A stretch of 11,861 nucleotides of DNA from CAISIP01 sp038247175 (GCA_038247175.1 JBBRVD010000119.1:1-11861), one strand, 5' to 3'. Shown: positions 1-7,418, counted from the stretch's first letter. The notes: generated by a model from the letters alone, not told the origin. Program-made: numbers and translations.

Positions 1-3000
1 ATAACGCAGCGCCTCGTCCCAGCGTGCGACACCGATACAGGCCTGGATTGCAAAGTCGTAGTACACGAAGTAGTTGTGGCTCAACGCACCTTGCGCGAGG
101 AGGTCCTCGCCTGCCGCGAGCGCATCATGCAGCTCGGACGCATCCTCGGCCAGCAAGCCCTTCAAGCCATAGAGCTGGGCTCCCTGGAAACTCATGCCCT
201 CTCCGATCATGTTGAAGGCGGTGGCAAGGTGCGCGCGCGCGCCAACGATGTCGCCGCCACGCATCACCAGCAAGGAACGGAAGAACCAGGTGATGGCCTC
301 GAAACGGCGGCTGCCCATCATCTGCGCCAGTTCCAGCGCGCGATCCACATGTGCCATCGCCTGTTGATGGTTGCCCCGGATGCAGCCGTCGACCATCACC
401 ATCTGGGCACGCGCCAGCATTTCCGCGCGCGGGTTGTGGACCCGGCCTGCCAGCGTGATCGCACGCTCGCTGACTGCGAGTGCCTGTGGCAATTCCAGCA
501 TGTAGTACATCGACCACGACACCATGGGCAGGTACGCCATCTCGACCTTCAGAAAACCCTGCTCGCGCGCCATGTCCACACACTGCTGGATCAGCCCCGT
601 ACCCCGCAGGACATTGCCGCTTGAATAGCTCGCATCGCCCAGCCCGCCGAGCGCGGCACACTCGGCCTCGGCCGATCCGGCCTCGCGCGCCAGCGCCAGT
701 GCCTGTTCGTGCGCCTGCCGGCAGTCGTCCGAACGTCCCTGCGTGAACAGCAGGTTGCCGCGCAACTCGTGCAGATGCGACAAGTCGAGCACCAGGCCCG
801 CCCGCTCGGCCAGCGGCTGCGCTTCCTGCAGCAGCTCCAGCCCCTCGGCCATGCGGTCGACGATACGCATGCCCGAGGCCATCGCGATCAGTCCCAGCGC
901 ACGATCACCGTCGCTGCGTGCGGCGTCGATCGCCGCGCCGGCAGCGGCAATCGACGCGTTGGCATGCCCGATCTCGAGCAACAACCGTGCACGCGCCAGC
1001 CGCAGGCCGAATCCCGCGTCGCCGGCATCGGGCAACGCCAGTGCGCGGTCGACCAATGCCAGCGCCTCGCTGTAGTGGTACTGGCGCGATTGCTGATCGC
1101 TGGCCTGCAGATAGGCACCCGCGGCGCGCACGTCTTCGGCCCGCTCGAAATGCTCGGCGGCCAGGGCCACGTCGCGTTCGCGCACCCACTCGGCCGCACC
1201 GCAATGCAACTGGCGCCGCCGGGCGTGCAGCATCGATCCATAGGCACCGTCGCGGATCAACGCATGGCTGAACTGCAATTCGTCACCCTGAAGCCGCACC
1301 AGGAACTGCTCGGCCAGCGCGCGCGCGTCGTATTGCGGGTCGTCCAGCAGATGGCGGACCACCGACAGTGGCACGCGCTGGCCCCAGACCGCAGCCGCGT
1401 GCAGCGCATGCTTGTCGGTGCTCGACAGCCGATCCATGCGCGCCTGCACCAGCGCCTGGATCGACCCGGGCAGGTTGGCCGAACTCTCGTCCCCGGCGTT
1501 GAGCAGCAACTGCTCGAGGAACAAAGGGTTGCCTTCGGCGCGTTCGACACAGCTGCGCAGCAGCGCATCGGAAATGGACGCTGCTCCGGCCGCCAGGCGC
1601 AAGGCGTCGTCCCGCTCCAGCGGCTGCAGGTCCATGCTGGTCAGCGCCATGCCATGCAGCACGGTGCGCCACTCGCCCGCGGTGGGATCGCCCGCGAACC
1701 GGGTTGTCAGGATCGCCAGCAAGGGCCCCTCGGCAGCGAGTGCAAGCAGCGACGCGATCTGCTGCAGCGTCCAGGCGTCGGCCCAGTGGATGTCCTCGAC
1801 CAGGACCAGGGTCGGCCCCTGCTCGAGTTCCGAGCGCAGCAGGAAGGTCAACGCATCGAGTGTCGATCGCTGGCGCACTGCCGCATCGACGGCCGACAGC
1901 ACGGCGCGCGCCTCGGTCGGCGGCGTGACATCGAGTAATTCGTACAGAAAGGGCTGGTGCACGGCGCCGTCGGTGCCGGCGCCGAACTGCAACGCGATCG
2001 CGGCCGCGCGACTGGCCTCGTCGGCATCGGGCGCCAGTCCCATCCAGTCCTGCACCAGGCCGCGGATCGCGTCATGCCCGGTACGTGCGCCGAAGTCCTG
2101 GATCGTCGTGAGGTTGCAGGTCAGGCCCTGCTCGCGCGCGGTGTCGGCGAACTCCGCAACCAGGCGCGACTTGCCCATGCCGGGGTCGCCACGCACGAGC
2201 ACGACACGGCCACGCCGACGCTGCACACAGCCCTGCAGTACCATGCCGAATTGCTGGAGCTCTTCCGCGCGACCGATCAGTGGCCGGCTGCCGCCCTGCG
2301 GAACCGGTCGCTCGGACAGGATGCGATACGGTAGCAGCGGTCGCTCCTTGCCCTTGACCTCGACGGCTGTGCCCGCTTGCGCTTCAAAATAGTCGGCCAC
2401 CTGCTGCCAGGTCTGCGGGCTCACCACCACCTCACCCGGCTCGGCCAGGCCACGCAGGCGCGCGGCGGTGTTCACCGTATCGCCGGTCAGCGTGTAGTCG
2501 CCGGAGCGGGTGTCGCTGCGCCGGGCGATCACCAGTCCGGTATGCACACCGGTGTGCATTGACAGGTGCCGACCCAGCCGTGCGGCCAGGCTGGCCGCGA
2601 TACCGTCGACAGCAGCGTGCAGTTCCAGCGCTGCCCGCACCGCATGGCGCGCGTCGTCCCGGCGCGTCAATGGAACGCCGAACAGGGCCATCACCTCATC
2701 GCCGACGAACTGGTTGACCCGCCCGCCATGGCGCTCGATGATCCGGCTGGCCTCGCGCTTGATCCGCGCCATGACCTGCTCGACTTCCTCCGGATCGAAC
2801 GCCTCGTTGAGCGCCGTGTAACCGGTCAGGTCCGAAAACATCACGGTGGCATGGCGTCGCTCGCCCTCCTCGCCGACGCCGGCCGGTACGACCGACGCAG
2901 GCGCGGTGCCCGCCTTCCGTGCCTCTGCGGTGGCCTGCTGCGCTGGCGCGACAGCGCCCGCGACGGCCTTGAGCAGCCGCTTGCGGTCGCCCAGCGATAC

Positions 3001-3132
3001 CACGCCGAGTTCGCGCAGGTCGGCATCGAGCAGGTCGGGCAGCAGGTCGACCGTGATGTCCTGCGCAACGAACTGCGCCGCATACTTGCCCATGCCGTGG
3101 GCGTCGAGCCAGATCGTGATGTCGTCGGTCAT
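1..3132 (-). CDS. SAM domain–class III adenylate/guanylate cyclase–AAA ATPase–helical repeat signalling protein (3' end outside window)
   Basis: Reading leftward from the ATG at 3132 there are 1044 codons without a stop, so the C-terminus lies outside the window. Residues about 3-58 form a SAM-like domain (IWLDAHGMGKYAAQF...LGDRKRLLKAV). Residues about 95-270 are a class III nucleotide cyclase catalytic domain: metal aspartates D101 (MFSDLTGYT) and D145 (FVGDEVMALFG), N221 and transition-state R225 (GDTVNTAARL). Gln141 and Thr214 occupy the usual purine-selecting Lys and Asp positions. Residues about 288-560 are an ATPase module with Walker A GDPGMGKS (315-322) and Walker B LVLVEDIHWAD (D447). 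Beyond about residue 600 the protein is alanine/leucine-rich and helical, consistent with TPR-like repeats. The architecture matches the bacterial soluble-adenylyl-cyclase-like 'cyclase plus AAA plus TPR' family, which is cytoplasmic. The start is uncertain: GTG at 3144 is in frame and has a better purine-rich upstream sequence (GGAAA). Product (cAMP, cGMP or none) is not decidable here. Confidence 0.88.
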   Translation of the reverse strand, partial: MTDDITIWLDAHGMGKYAAQFVAQDITVDLLPDLLDADLRELGVVSLGDRKRLLKAVAGAVAPAQQATAEARKAGTAPASVVPAGVGEEGERRHATVMFSDLTGYTALNEAFDPEEVEQVMARIKREASRIIERHGGRVNQFVGDEVMALFGVPLTRRDDARHAVRAALELHAAVDGIAASLAARLGRHLSMHTGVHTGLVIARRSDTRSGDYTLTGDTVNTAARLRGLAEPGEVVVSPQTWQQVADYFEAQAGTAVEVKGKERPLLPYRILSERPVPQGGSRPLIGRAEELQQFGMVLQGCVQRRRGRVVLVRGDPGMGKSRLVAEFADTAREQGLTCNLTTIQDFGARTGHDAIRGLVQDWMGLAPDADEASRAAAIALQFGAGTDGAVHQPFLYELLDVTPPTEARAVLSAVDAAVRQRSTLDALTFLLRSELEQGPTLVLVEDIHWADAWTLQQIASLLALAAEGPLLAILTTRFAGDPTAGEWRTVLHGMALTSMDLQPLERDDALRLAAGAASISDALLRSCVERAEGNPLFLEQLLLNAGDESSANLPGSIQALVQARMDRLSSTDKHALHAAAVWGQRVPLSVVRHLLDDPQYDARALAEQFLVRLQGDELQFSHALIRDGAYGSMLHARRRQLHCGAAEWVRERDVALAAEHFERAEDVRAAGAYLQASDQQSRQYHYSEALALVDRALALPDAGDAGFGLRLARARLLLEIGHANASIAAAGAAIDAARSDGDRALGLIAMASGMRIVDRMAEGLELLQEAQPLAERAGLVLDLSHLHELRGNLLFTQGRSDDCRQAHEQALALAREAGSAEAECAALGGLGDASYSSGNVLRGTGLIQQCVDMAREQGFLKVEMAYLPMVSWSMYYMLELPQALAVSERAITLAGRVHNPRAEMLARAQMVMVDGCIRGNHQQAMAHVDRALELAQMMGSRRFEAITWFFRSLLVMRGGDIVGARAHLATAFNMIGEGMSFQGAQLYGLKGLLAEDASELHDALAAGEDLLAQGALSHNYFVYYDFAIQACIGVARWDEALRY

Positions 3133-3211
3133 GGGCAGCTGCACAAGTCGTTTCCGGCGACGGGTCGCCAGCCGCCATTGTGCCCCGGCCCGGGCAAGCC
3201 CGCGCTGGCGG
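3133..3211 (-). other. GC-rich spacer with hairpins between lyase and cyclase genes
   Basis: This 79-base spacer holds a short perfect stem at 3156-3169 (GGCGAC/GTCGCC) and a 7-base inverted repeat pairing 3166-3172 (CGCCAGC) with 3204-3210 (GCTGGCG), just after the lyase stop. No T-run follows on the transcribed strand, so it is not a classical intrinsic terminator. The structures could slow transcription or help Rho-dependent ending, or simply reflect GC content. No convincing -35/-10 pair for the cyclase gene was seen. Confidence 0.3.
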
Positions 3212-4099
3212 CTATTCGTACTGCTGCCCCAGGGCCAGCAGTTCGGGTGTGCCGATCAGTGCGTTGAGCTGGTCGAAGTCGAGCATCGCGCCCTGCATCG
3301 GCGCAGTGGTCTGGTGCCGGTGCAGGCTAGCGTAGTATTTCTGCAACGCATATGCCGCGGCCCGGGCCGTACCACCGGGAAAGATCACGATCCGGAATCC
3401 CTTGGCGCCGAGTTCGGCCGCGCTGTGCACGGGTGTCTTGCCGCCCTCGACCATGTTGGCCAGCAGCGGAATGCGTCCGGCGAAACGCGTGCAGGCCTGT
3501 TCCATCTGTTCGGGCGAGCGCAGGGCCTCGATGAACAAGGCATCAACCCCACAGGCCAGGTAGGCCTCGGCCCGCTCCATCGTGGCCTCCCAGCCCTCGA
3601 CCGCCAGCGCGTCGGTGCGCGCCAGGATCAGCGTGCGGTCCGACTGGCGCGCGTCGAGTGCCGCCTTGAGCTTGCCGCACATCTCGGCCTGCGGCACCAC
3701 GGTCTTGCCGTCCAGGTGGCCGCAACGTTTCGGAAAGGTCTGGTCCTCGAGTTGCAGCATGGCCGCGCCGGCGCGCTCGAACGCGCGTACGGTGCGCATG
3801 GTGTTGAGTGCATTGCCGAAGCCGGTGTCGGCATCGACGATGACCGGCGCCGATACCCGCTCGGTGATGCGTGCCAGCGTATCGGCGACCTCGGTGGCCG
3901 TCGTCAGGCCGATGTCGGAGCGGCCCAGCCGGGTGTAGGCGATCGATGCGCCAGACAGGTACAGTGCCTCGAAGCCGCTTTGCTCTGCGATCAGGGCTGT
4001 GAAGGCGTCGTAAACGCCAGGCGCCAACAGCACCCGGTCTTGTCGCAATCGGTGCTGGAGGTTCTTGGTCATGGTGGGGCTTTCGTCCATGGGTTTCAT
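3212..4099 (-). CDS. Isocitrate lyase/PEP mutase superfamily C–C lyase (methylisocitrate or 2,3-dimethylmalate lyase-like)
   Basis: Numbered from the ATG at 4099, the 295-residue protein is a phosphoenolpyruvate-type TIM barrel of the ICL/PEPM superfamily. Visible active-site elements are the Mg-binding DADTG loop (D89, D91), the KRCGH loop with catalytic Cys126, ARTD (R161), FIEA (E191) and ANMVEGGKTP (214-223). KRCGH with its cysteine marks true lyases (isocitrate, 2-methylisocitrate, dimethylmalate) rather than PEP mutase or phosphonopyruvate hydrolase. Such enzymes cleave substituted malates by retro-aldol chemistry to pyruvate or glyoxylate plus a carboxylate, in the cytoplasm. Length fits dimethylmalate lyase or PrpB (about 290). 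Start: ATG 4099 overlaps the FAD gene stop as ATGA, as at other junctions here; ATG 4072 would also fit the family start (286 residues). Companion aconitase-like genes upstream favour cleavage of a hydrated substituted maleate; the exact substrate is inferred, not shown. Confidence 0.9.
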   Translation of the reverse strand: MKPMDESPTMTKNLQHRLRQDRVLLAPGVYDAFTALIAEQSGFEALYLSGASIAYTRLGRSDIGLTTATEVADTLARITERVSAPVIVDADTGFGNALNTMRTVRAFERAGAAMLQLEDQTFPKRCGHLDGKTVVPQAEMCGKLKAALDARQSDRTLILARTDALAVEGWEATMERAEAYLACGVDALFIEALRSPEQMEQACTRFAGRIPLLANMVEGGKTPVHSAAELGAKGFRIVIFPGGTARAAAYALQKYYASLHRHQTTAPMQGAMLDFDQLNALIGTPELLALGQQYE

Positions 4100-5490
4100 C
4101 CGTCGGCACGCTCCAGCATATCGGCAGCACTGCGAGCCGCGATCCAGCCGCCGCCCAACGCGCTGAGCAGTCCGTTGCCCGACAGGTAGCCCCACACCGC
4201 GTTGCCCGATACGCCACGGGCGGCACCTCCCGCGGCCAGCAGGTTGGCAAAGGGCGCGCCGTCGGTGTGCAGCACACGGCAATCGGCATCAATGTCCAGG
4301 CCACCCTGGGTATGGAACAACGCACCGGTGACCTTGACGGCATGGTAGGGCGGCTGCAGCGCCCGTGGGAAACTGCGCCCCATCGCGTCCGGCTCGCCCG
4401 GCGCCACCGCCGCCAGCGCCTGCCTCAACGCCTGCAGTTCGCAACCGATCAGCCGTGCCAACGCATCGACATCGTCGGCGGTCCTGACGGCGCCGGTCTT
4501 CTCGAGCTCGACAAAATCGGGGAAACTGCGCGCCAGCGCCAGCAAGGGAGGATCGAACACATTCCAGGCCACGCCACCGCTTTGGGCCAGCACATGCACC
4601 GCGGCCTCGGAATAGCCCTGGGTCTCGTCGTGGAAACGTTCCCCCTGCGCATTGATCTGCACCCCGCCCTGCATCATCATGGCCCAGCTCATCAGCGCAT
4701 TTTGCGGCGTCGCCCAGGAACCGTGGCCCTGGTAACCACCGAGGTCCGCCAGCCTCGCGCCGATCTGGCGCGCCCACCGGATCGCGCTGCCGTCGTTCCC
4801 GACATGGCCGGCAAATGCCGCTTCGCGCATCTCGGGCAACCATTCGCGGACCATGGTCGCATCTCCGGCAAAGCCGTTGCAAGCCAGCAGCAATACGTCA
4901 CACCGCAACTGTTCCAGCGTGCCGTCGGGACGGGTATATCCGACACCCTGGATCCGGTCGTTCGCATCCAGGTACAGCACGCGCACCAGCGCGTGGGTCA
5001 GGATATCGGCGCCCACGGCCAGCGCGGTGCGCTCCAGGCCAACCATCAGCGCGGCACCGGTGCGTTCGGGCACCGCATGCATGCGCCGCGCCCGATGGCC
5101 CGGATACAGGAAACCGTCGAGCACCTCGAACACGATGCCGTGCTGCTCCAGCGCGTCGATGGCCTGCGCCACCGCTGCGGTGTAGGCATCCACCAGGTGC
5201 TGCGCGGCATCGCCGTGCGCCTTGGTCTGCACGTCCTGGGCGAACGTCTCGCGCGAATCCACGATGCCCAGCGACCGCTGCAGCCGGGTTTCAGCCGCGG
5301 GTATGAAGCCCGAGGACAGCGCCGTCGAACCGGTCGGCCGGGCATCGCGCTCGAGCAGCACGCAGTCAACGCCGCGCGCGCGCAGCCCGATCGCAGCCGT
5401 CAGGCCGCAGGCACCAGCGCCAACGATCACCACCGGCACATGGGGCGTATCGGCAGGAAGGTCGCCGCGTTGCACAGTCGTGGGACTCAT
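4096..5490 (-). CDS. FAD-dependent dehydrogenase of the fumarate reductase/succinate dehydrogenase flavoprotein fold
   Basis: The 464-residue protein opens with a Rossmann FAD motif GAGACG (24-29), an acidic residue ending the second strand (E47, LLERD) and the GSTALSSG stretch (54-61) that contacts FAD in this family. A substrate-domain GERFHDET (283-290), HTQGG (393-397, the HxxGG motif of fumarate-reductase-like enzymes) and a C-terminal GYLSGNGLL (434-442) follow. Relatives include fumarate reductase, 3-ketosteroid dehydrogenase and tricarballylate dehydrogenase TcuA. The catalytic arginine found near the end of fumarate reductases is not recognisable in the C-terminal motif, so the substrate differs from fumarate. 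No signal peptide or membrane segment is seen, so it is cytoplasmic and needs an unidentified electron acceptor. The start has a good AGGAG seven bases upstream. It lies 85 bases after the small hydro-lyase subunit and overlaps the lyase start. Likely role: desaturating the substrate, or reducing an enoate, next to the hydratase step. Confidence 0.85.
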   Translation of the reverse strand: MSPTTVQRGDLPADTPHVPVVIVGAGACGLTAAIGLRARGVDCVLLERDARPTGSTALSSGFIPAAETRLQRSLGIVDSRETFAQDVQTKAHGDAAQHLVDAYTAAVAQAIDALEQHGIVFEVLDGFLYPGHRARRMHAVPERTGAALMVGLERTALAVGADILTHALVRVLYLDANDRIQGVGYTRPDGTLEQLRCDVLLLACNGFAGDATMVREWLPEMREAAFAGHVGNDGSAIRWARQIGARLADLGGYQGHGSWATPQNALMSWAMMMQGGVQINAQGERFHDETQGYSEAAVHVLAQSGGVAWNVFDPPLLALARSFPDFVELEKTGAVRTADDVDALARLIGCELQALRQALAAVAPGEPDAMGRSFPRALQPPYHAVKVTGALFHTQGGLDIDADCRVLHTDGAPFANLLAAGGAARGVSGNAVWGYLSGNGLLSALGGGWIAARSAADMLERADG

Positions 5491-5496
5491 CGATAG

Positions 5497-5502
5497 GCTC
5501 CT
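5497..5502 (-). promoter_or_regulatory. Ribosome binding site of FAD dehydrogenase
   Basis: On the minus strand the sequence is AGGAGC followed by CTATCG and the ATG at 5490, so AGGAG is seven bases from the start codon. This is the clearest Shine-Dalgarno sequence in the window and fixes the start of the FAD gene, which begins a new translation unit after the 85-base gap. Confidence 0.75.
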
Positions 5503-5545
5503 GGAAGATGGAATGGGGCCGGGCCGCTCGTTCGTCGTGTCGCTG

Positions 5546-5558
5546 GCAATGGCATTGC
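5546..5558. repeat. 13-base perfect inverted repeat between hydro-lyase and FAD genes
   Basis: GCAATG-G-CATTGC is a perfect two-fold inverted repeat with a one-base centre. It lies in the 85-base spacer (5491-5575), the longest non-coding stretch within the operon. Its position and symmetry could suit a small operator for a dimeric regulator such as the GntR protein encoded upstream, but no second copy near a promoter is visible and chance cannot be excluded. Apart from this and the ribosome binding site, the spacer holds no recognisable promoter. Confidence 0.3.
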
Positions 5559-5575
5559 GTCGGCGCGGGCGGTTG

Positions 5576-6088
5576 TCATGCGTTGCGGCCCAGTCGCTGG
5601 CGCAGCTGGTTCAGCAGTCCGCCAGCGGCCACCATGTCGAGCAGGAAGTCCGGGATCGGATCGCAGCACAACACCACGCCGGCGGCGCTGGTGACCGTCA
5701 GCGCCTGCAGGTCGAGCGTGACCGATTCGCCATCGACCAGTTCACCGGCACGTGCGCAGGTCAGCAGCAAGAGACCGAGGTTGAACGCATTGCGGAAATA
5801 CAGACCGCTGTAGGAAAGCGCGATCACCGCCCGTACACCCAGGTGCACCAGCGCCGCAGCGGCCTGCTCGCGGGAGGAGCCGATACCGAAATTGACGCCG
5901 GCCACCAGCAGGTCGCCAGGGCGTACCTGGGTGGCGAACTCCGGACGTACCGCCTCCAGGCAATGCGGTGCGATGCCGTCGATGCCCAGCTTCATGTAGG
6001 CGCCAGGCGCCAGCACGTCGGTATCGACGTCGTCGCCGAAGGTCCAGACCCGGTGCCGGGTCGCCCCCGGTGTCGGCTGTGTGTTCAT
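5576..6088 (-). CDS. Aconitase-family hydro-lyase, small (swivelling) subunit, LeuD2/DmdB-like
   Basis: This 170-residue protein is the swivelling-domain subunit of a two-part aconitase-family hydratase. It has the conserved FGDDVDTDVLAPG (17-28) and NFGIGSSREQA (66-76), the substrate-carboxylate loop seen in LeuD-type proteins. The specificity loop is YMKL (31-34) rather than the YLR-type loop of typical isopropylmalate isomerase and homoaconitase. Length fits the short archaeal-type/LeuD2 and DmdB proteins. Its ATG overlaps the large-subunit stop (ATGA), with GGGAG eight bases upstream, consistent with equal synthesis of both subunits. Candidate reactions are hydration of citraconate, dimethylmaleate or another cis-alkenoic dicarboxylate. 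With no leuA or leuB in the window and a lyase downstream, leucine synthesis is unlikely. Confidence 0.9.
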   Translation of the reverse strand: MNTQPTPGATRHRVWTFGDDVDTDVLAPGAYMKLGIDGIAPHCLEAVRPEFATQVRPGDLLVAGVNFGIGSSREQAAAALVHLGVRAVIALSYSGLYFRNAFNLGLLLLTCARAGELVDGESVTLDLQALTVTSAAGVVLCCDPIPDFLLDMVAAGGLLNQLRQRLGRNA

Positions 6089-7377
6089 GGCAGGTGCTCC
6101 CGCGGATCGCTGATGCGCCCGCGCAAGGCCGATGCCGCCACCGTATACGGCGAGGCCAGATACACCTGCGCCGTGGCCGAGCCCATGCGCCCCTTGAAGT
6201 TGCGCGCGGTGGTGGCGATGACGTTGGCCCCATCCGGAATGCTGCCGCCATAACCGGCACAGGCGCCGCAGGCCGTGGGCAGCACTTCGGCGCCGGCATC
6301 GCGCAGCACACCCATCAAACCCTCCTGCTCGGCCTGCTCCTGATCGTGCAGGCTGGCCGGCGCCACCATGAGGCGCACGCCCGTTGCCGCCCTGTGCCCG
6401 CGCAGCACCTGGGCTGCGGCGCGCAGGTCATCGAGCTTGGCGCCGGTGCAGGCACCGATATAGGCTACCTGCACCGCCACGTCGGCAAAGTCCTGCACGC
6501 CACGGCTGTTGGCCGGGCTGTGCGGCGCGGCCACCTGGGGCGACAAGCGTGCGGCATCGAACACCTGGTCCACCGTGACCGCGCCCGGATCGGTGCACCA
6601 GCCGGACCCATCGTCCACGGCGACACCGCGCTCGGCCAGCCAGGCCTGCGTCGTCGCGTCGGGCGCGATCAGTCCGACCTGGGCCCCCATCTCCGCGCTC
6701 ATGTTGGACAGGGTCATGCGCTCCTGCATCGACAGGGCCTGCACGGCCGAGCCGCAGAACTCCACCGCCTGGTACCGACCCCCATTCATGCCGAGCCGCC
6801 CGACCATGTGCAGCACCATGTCCTTGGCGGTGAGCCCCGGCGCCAGCCGGTTGTTCCACACCATGCGCAGCGTCTGTGGTACCCGGACCCACAATTGGCC
6901 GGTGACGACGACACCGAGCATCTCGGTGGAGCCGATACCGAACATATAGGCACCAAATGCGCCGCCGGTGGGTGAATGCGAATCTCCGCCGACACAGAAC
7001 ATGCCGGGCCGGATATGCCCCTTCTGCGGCAGCACCACATGGCAGATGCCGATGCTGTCGTAGACATGCGGCAGATCCTGCTCGCGCGCCCAGTCGCGCG
7101 CGATCCGCACGATGCGGCGCGATTCATCGTCCTGCTCGGGCACATAGTGGTCCATCACCAGCACAACCCGCGACTTGTCCCAGATCGTCGCACCCAGTTC
7201 CTCTAGCATCGGCTTGAGCCGGCGCGGCCCCGACGAGTCGTGGAACATCGCCAGATCGACCTGGCAATTGACGATCTCGCCAATGTCGACATGGGGCCGT
7301 GCGGCCGCACGGGCAATCAGTTTCTGCGCCAGGGTGCGCGCGGGGGTGGGGGTAGGGGTAAGGGTCATGACATCCAT
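6085..7377 (-). CDS. Aconitase-family hydro-lyase, large Fe–S subunit, LeuC2/DmdA-like
   Basis: The 430-residue protein has the layout of an aconitase-family large subunit: GDSHSPTGGAFG (131-142), FGIGSTEM (146-153), and the three 4Fe-4S ligands C310 (YIGACTGAK), C370 and C373 (TACGACAG). ARNFKGRMG (391-399) is the late substrate-binding motif. The CTG variant replaces the usual CTN after the first cysteine, which points away from standard LeuC. Length (about 420-430) fits the LeuC2/homoaconitase/DmdA branch. It partners the small subunit, whose start it overlaps, to make a cytoplasmic, oxygen-sensitive hydratase or isomerase. The N-terminus carries a Thr/Pro repeat (residues 5-13) encoded by a G-rich tract on the opposite strand; ATG 7368 is a possible alternative start that would put the repeat directly at the N-terminus. 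The best functional parallel is 2,3-dimethylmalate dehydratase, because a matching lyase lies downstream; this is inference. Confidence 0.92.
   Translation of the reverse strand: MDVMTLTPTPTPARTLAQKLIARAAARPHVDIGEIVNCQVDLAMFHDSSGPRRLKPMLEELGATIWDKSRVVLVMDHYVPEQDDESRRIVRIARDWAREQDLPHVYDSIGICHVVLPQKGHIRPGMFCVGGDSHSPTGGAFGAYMFGIGSTEMLGVVVTGQLWVRVPQTLRMVWNNRLAPGLTAKDMVLHMVGRLGMNGGRYQAVEFCGSAVQALSMQERMTLSNMSAEMGAQVGLIAPDATTQAWLAERGVAVDDGSGWCTDPGAVTVDQVFDAARLSPQVAAPHSPANSRGVQDFADVAVQVAYIGACTGAKLDDLRAAAQVLRGHRAATGVRLMVAPASLHDQEQAEQEGLMGVLRDAGAEVLPTACGACAGYGGSIPDGANVIATTARNFKGRMGSATAQVYLASPYTVAASALRGRISDPREHLP
7342..7365. repeat. Imperfect hexanucleotide repeat with G-quadruplex-type sequence on the plus strand
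   Basis: On the coding (minus) strand, four tandem ACCCYY units follow ATG 7368 and encode TLTPTPTP. The plus strand reads as four G-runs (7342-7346, 7348-7352, 7355-7358, 7362-7364) with loops of one, two and three bases, which meets the usual G-quadruplex pattern with short loops. The tract sits in the template strand of codons 5-12 of the hydro-lyase large subunit. Gain or loss of one unit would keep frame. Confidence 0.75.
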
Positions 7378-7418
7378 GGGGTTTCACCGGCAGGGGCGCG
7401 GGTATTCGGTCGCCGCGC

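Noticed and set aside
709..1938. Long plus-strand open frame (409 codons) opposite the cyclase/ATPase protein, with similar frames at 1412-2392 and 2846-4189
   Set aside because: The minus-strand frame is continuous for 1044 codons with recognisable domains. The antisense translations are Arg/Pro/Gln/Ser-rich without motifs, and 2846-4189 crosses two real genes and the spacer.
2696..3178. Minus-strand open frame starting at ATG 3178, a possible alternative start for the cyclase gene
   Set aside because: It is 46 bases from ATG 3132 and therefore in another frame. Only the 3132 frame gives the SAM domain and cyclase motifs.
3133..3211. Intrinsic terminator after the lyase gene
   Set aside because: Stems are present but no T-run follows on the transcribed strand, so only a weak structural note is given.
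3212..4099. PEP mutase or phosphonate biosynthesis enzyme
   Set aside because: The KRCGH loop with its cysteine is characteristic of C–C lyases, and no phosphonate genes (decarboxylase, transaminase) are near.
4267..5496. Long plus-strand open frame (409 codons) opposite the FAD dehydrogenase
   Set aside because: It mirrors a gene with clear FAD motifs on the minus strand and its translation shows no family motif. High GC makes stops rare in this antisense frame.
5576..7377. leuCD of leucine biosynthesis
   Set aside because: No leuA or leuB neighbours, variant cluster motif (CTG) and YMKL loop, and a catabolic setting with transporter, GntR regulator and lyase.
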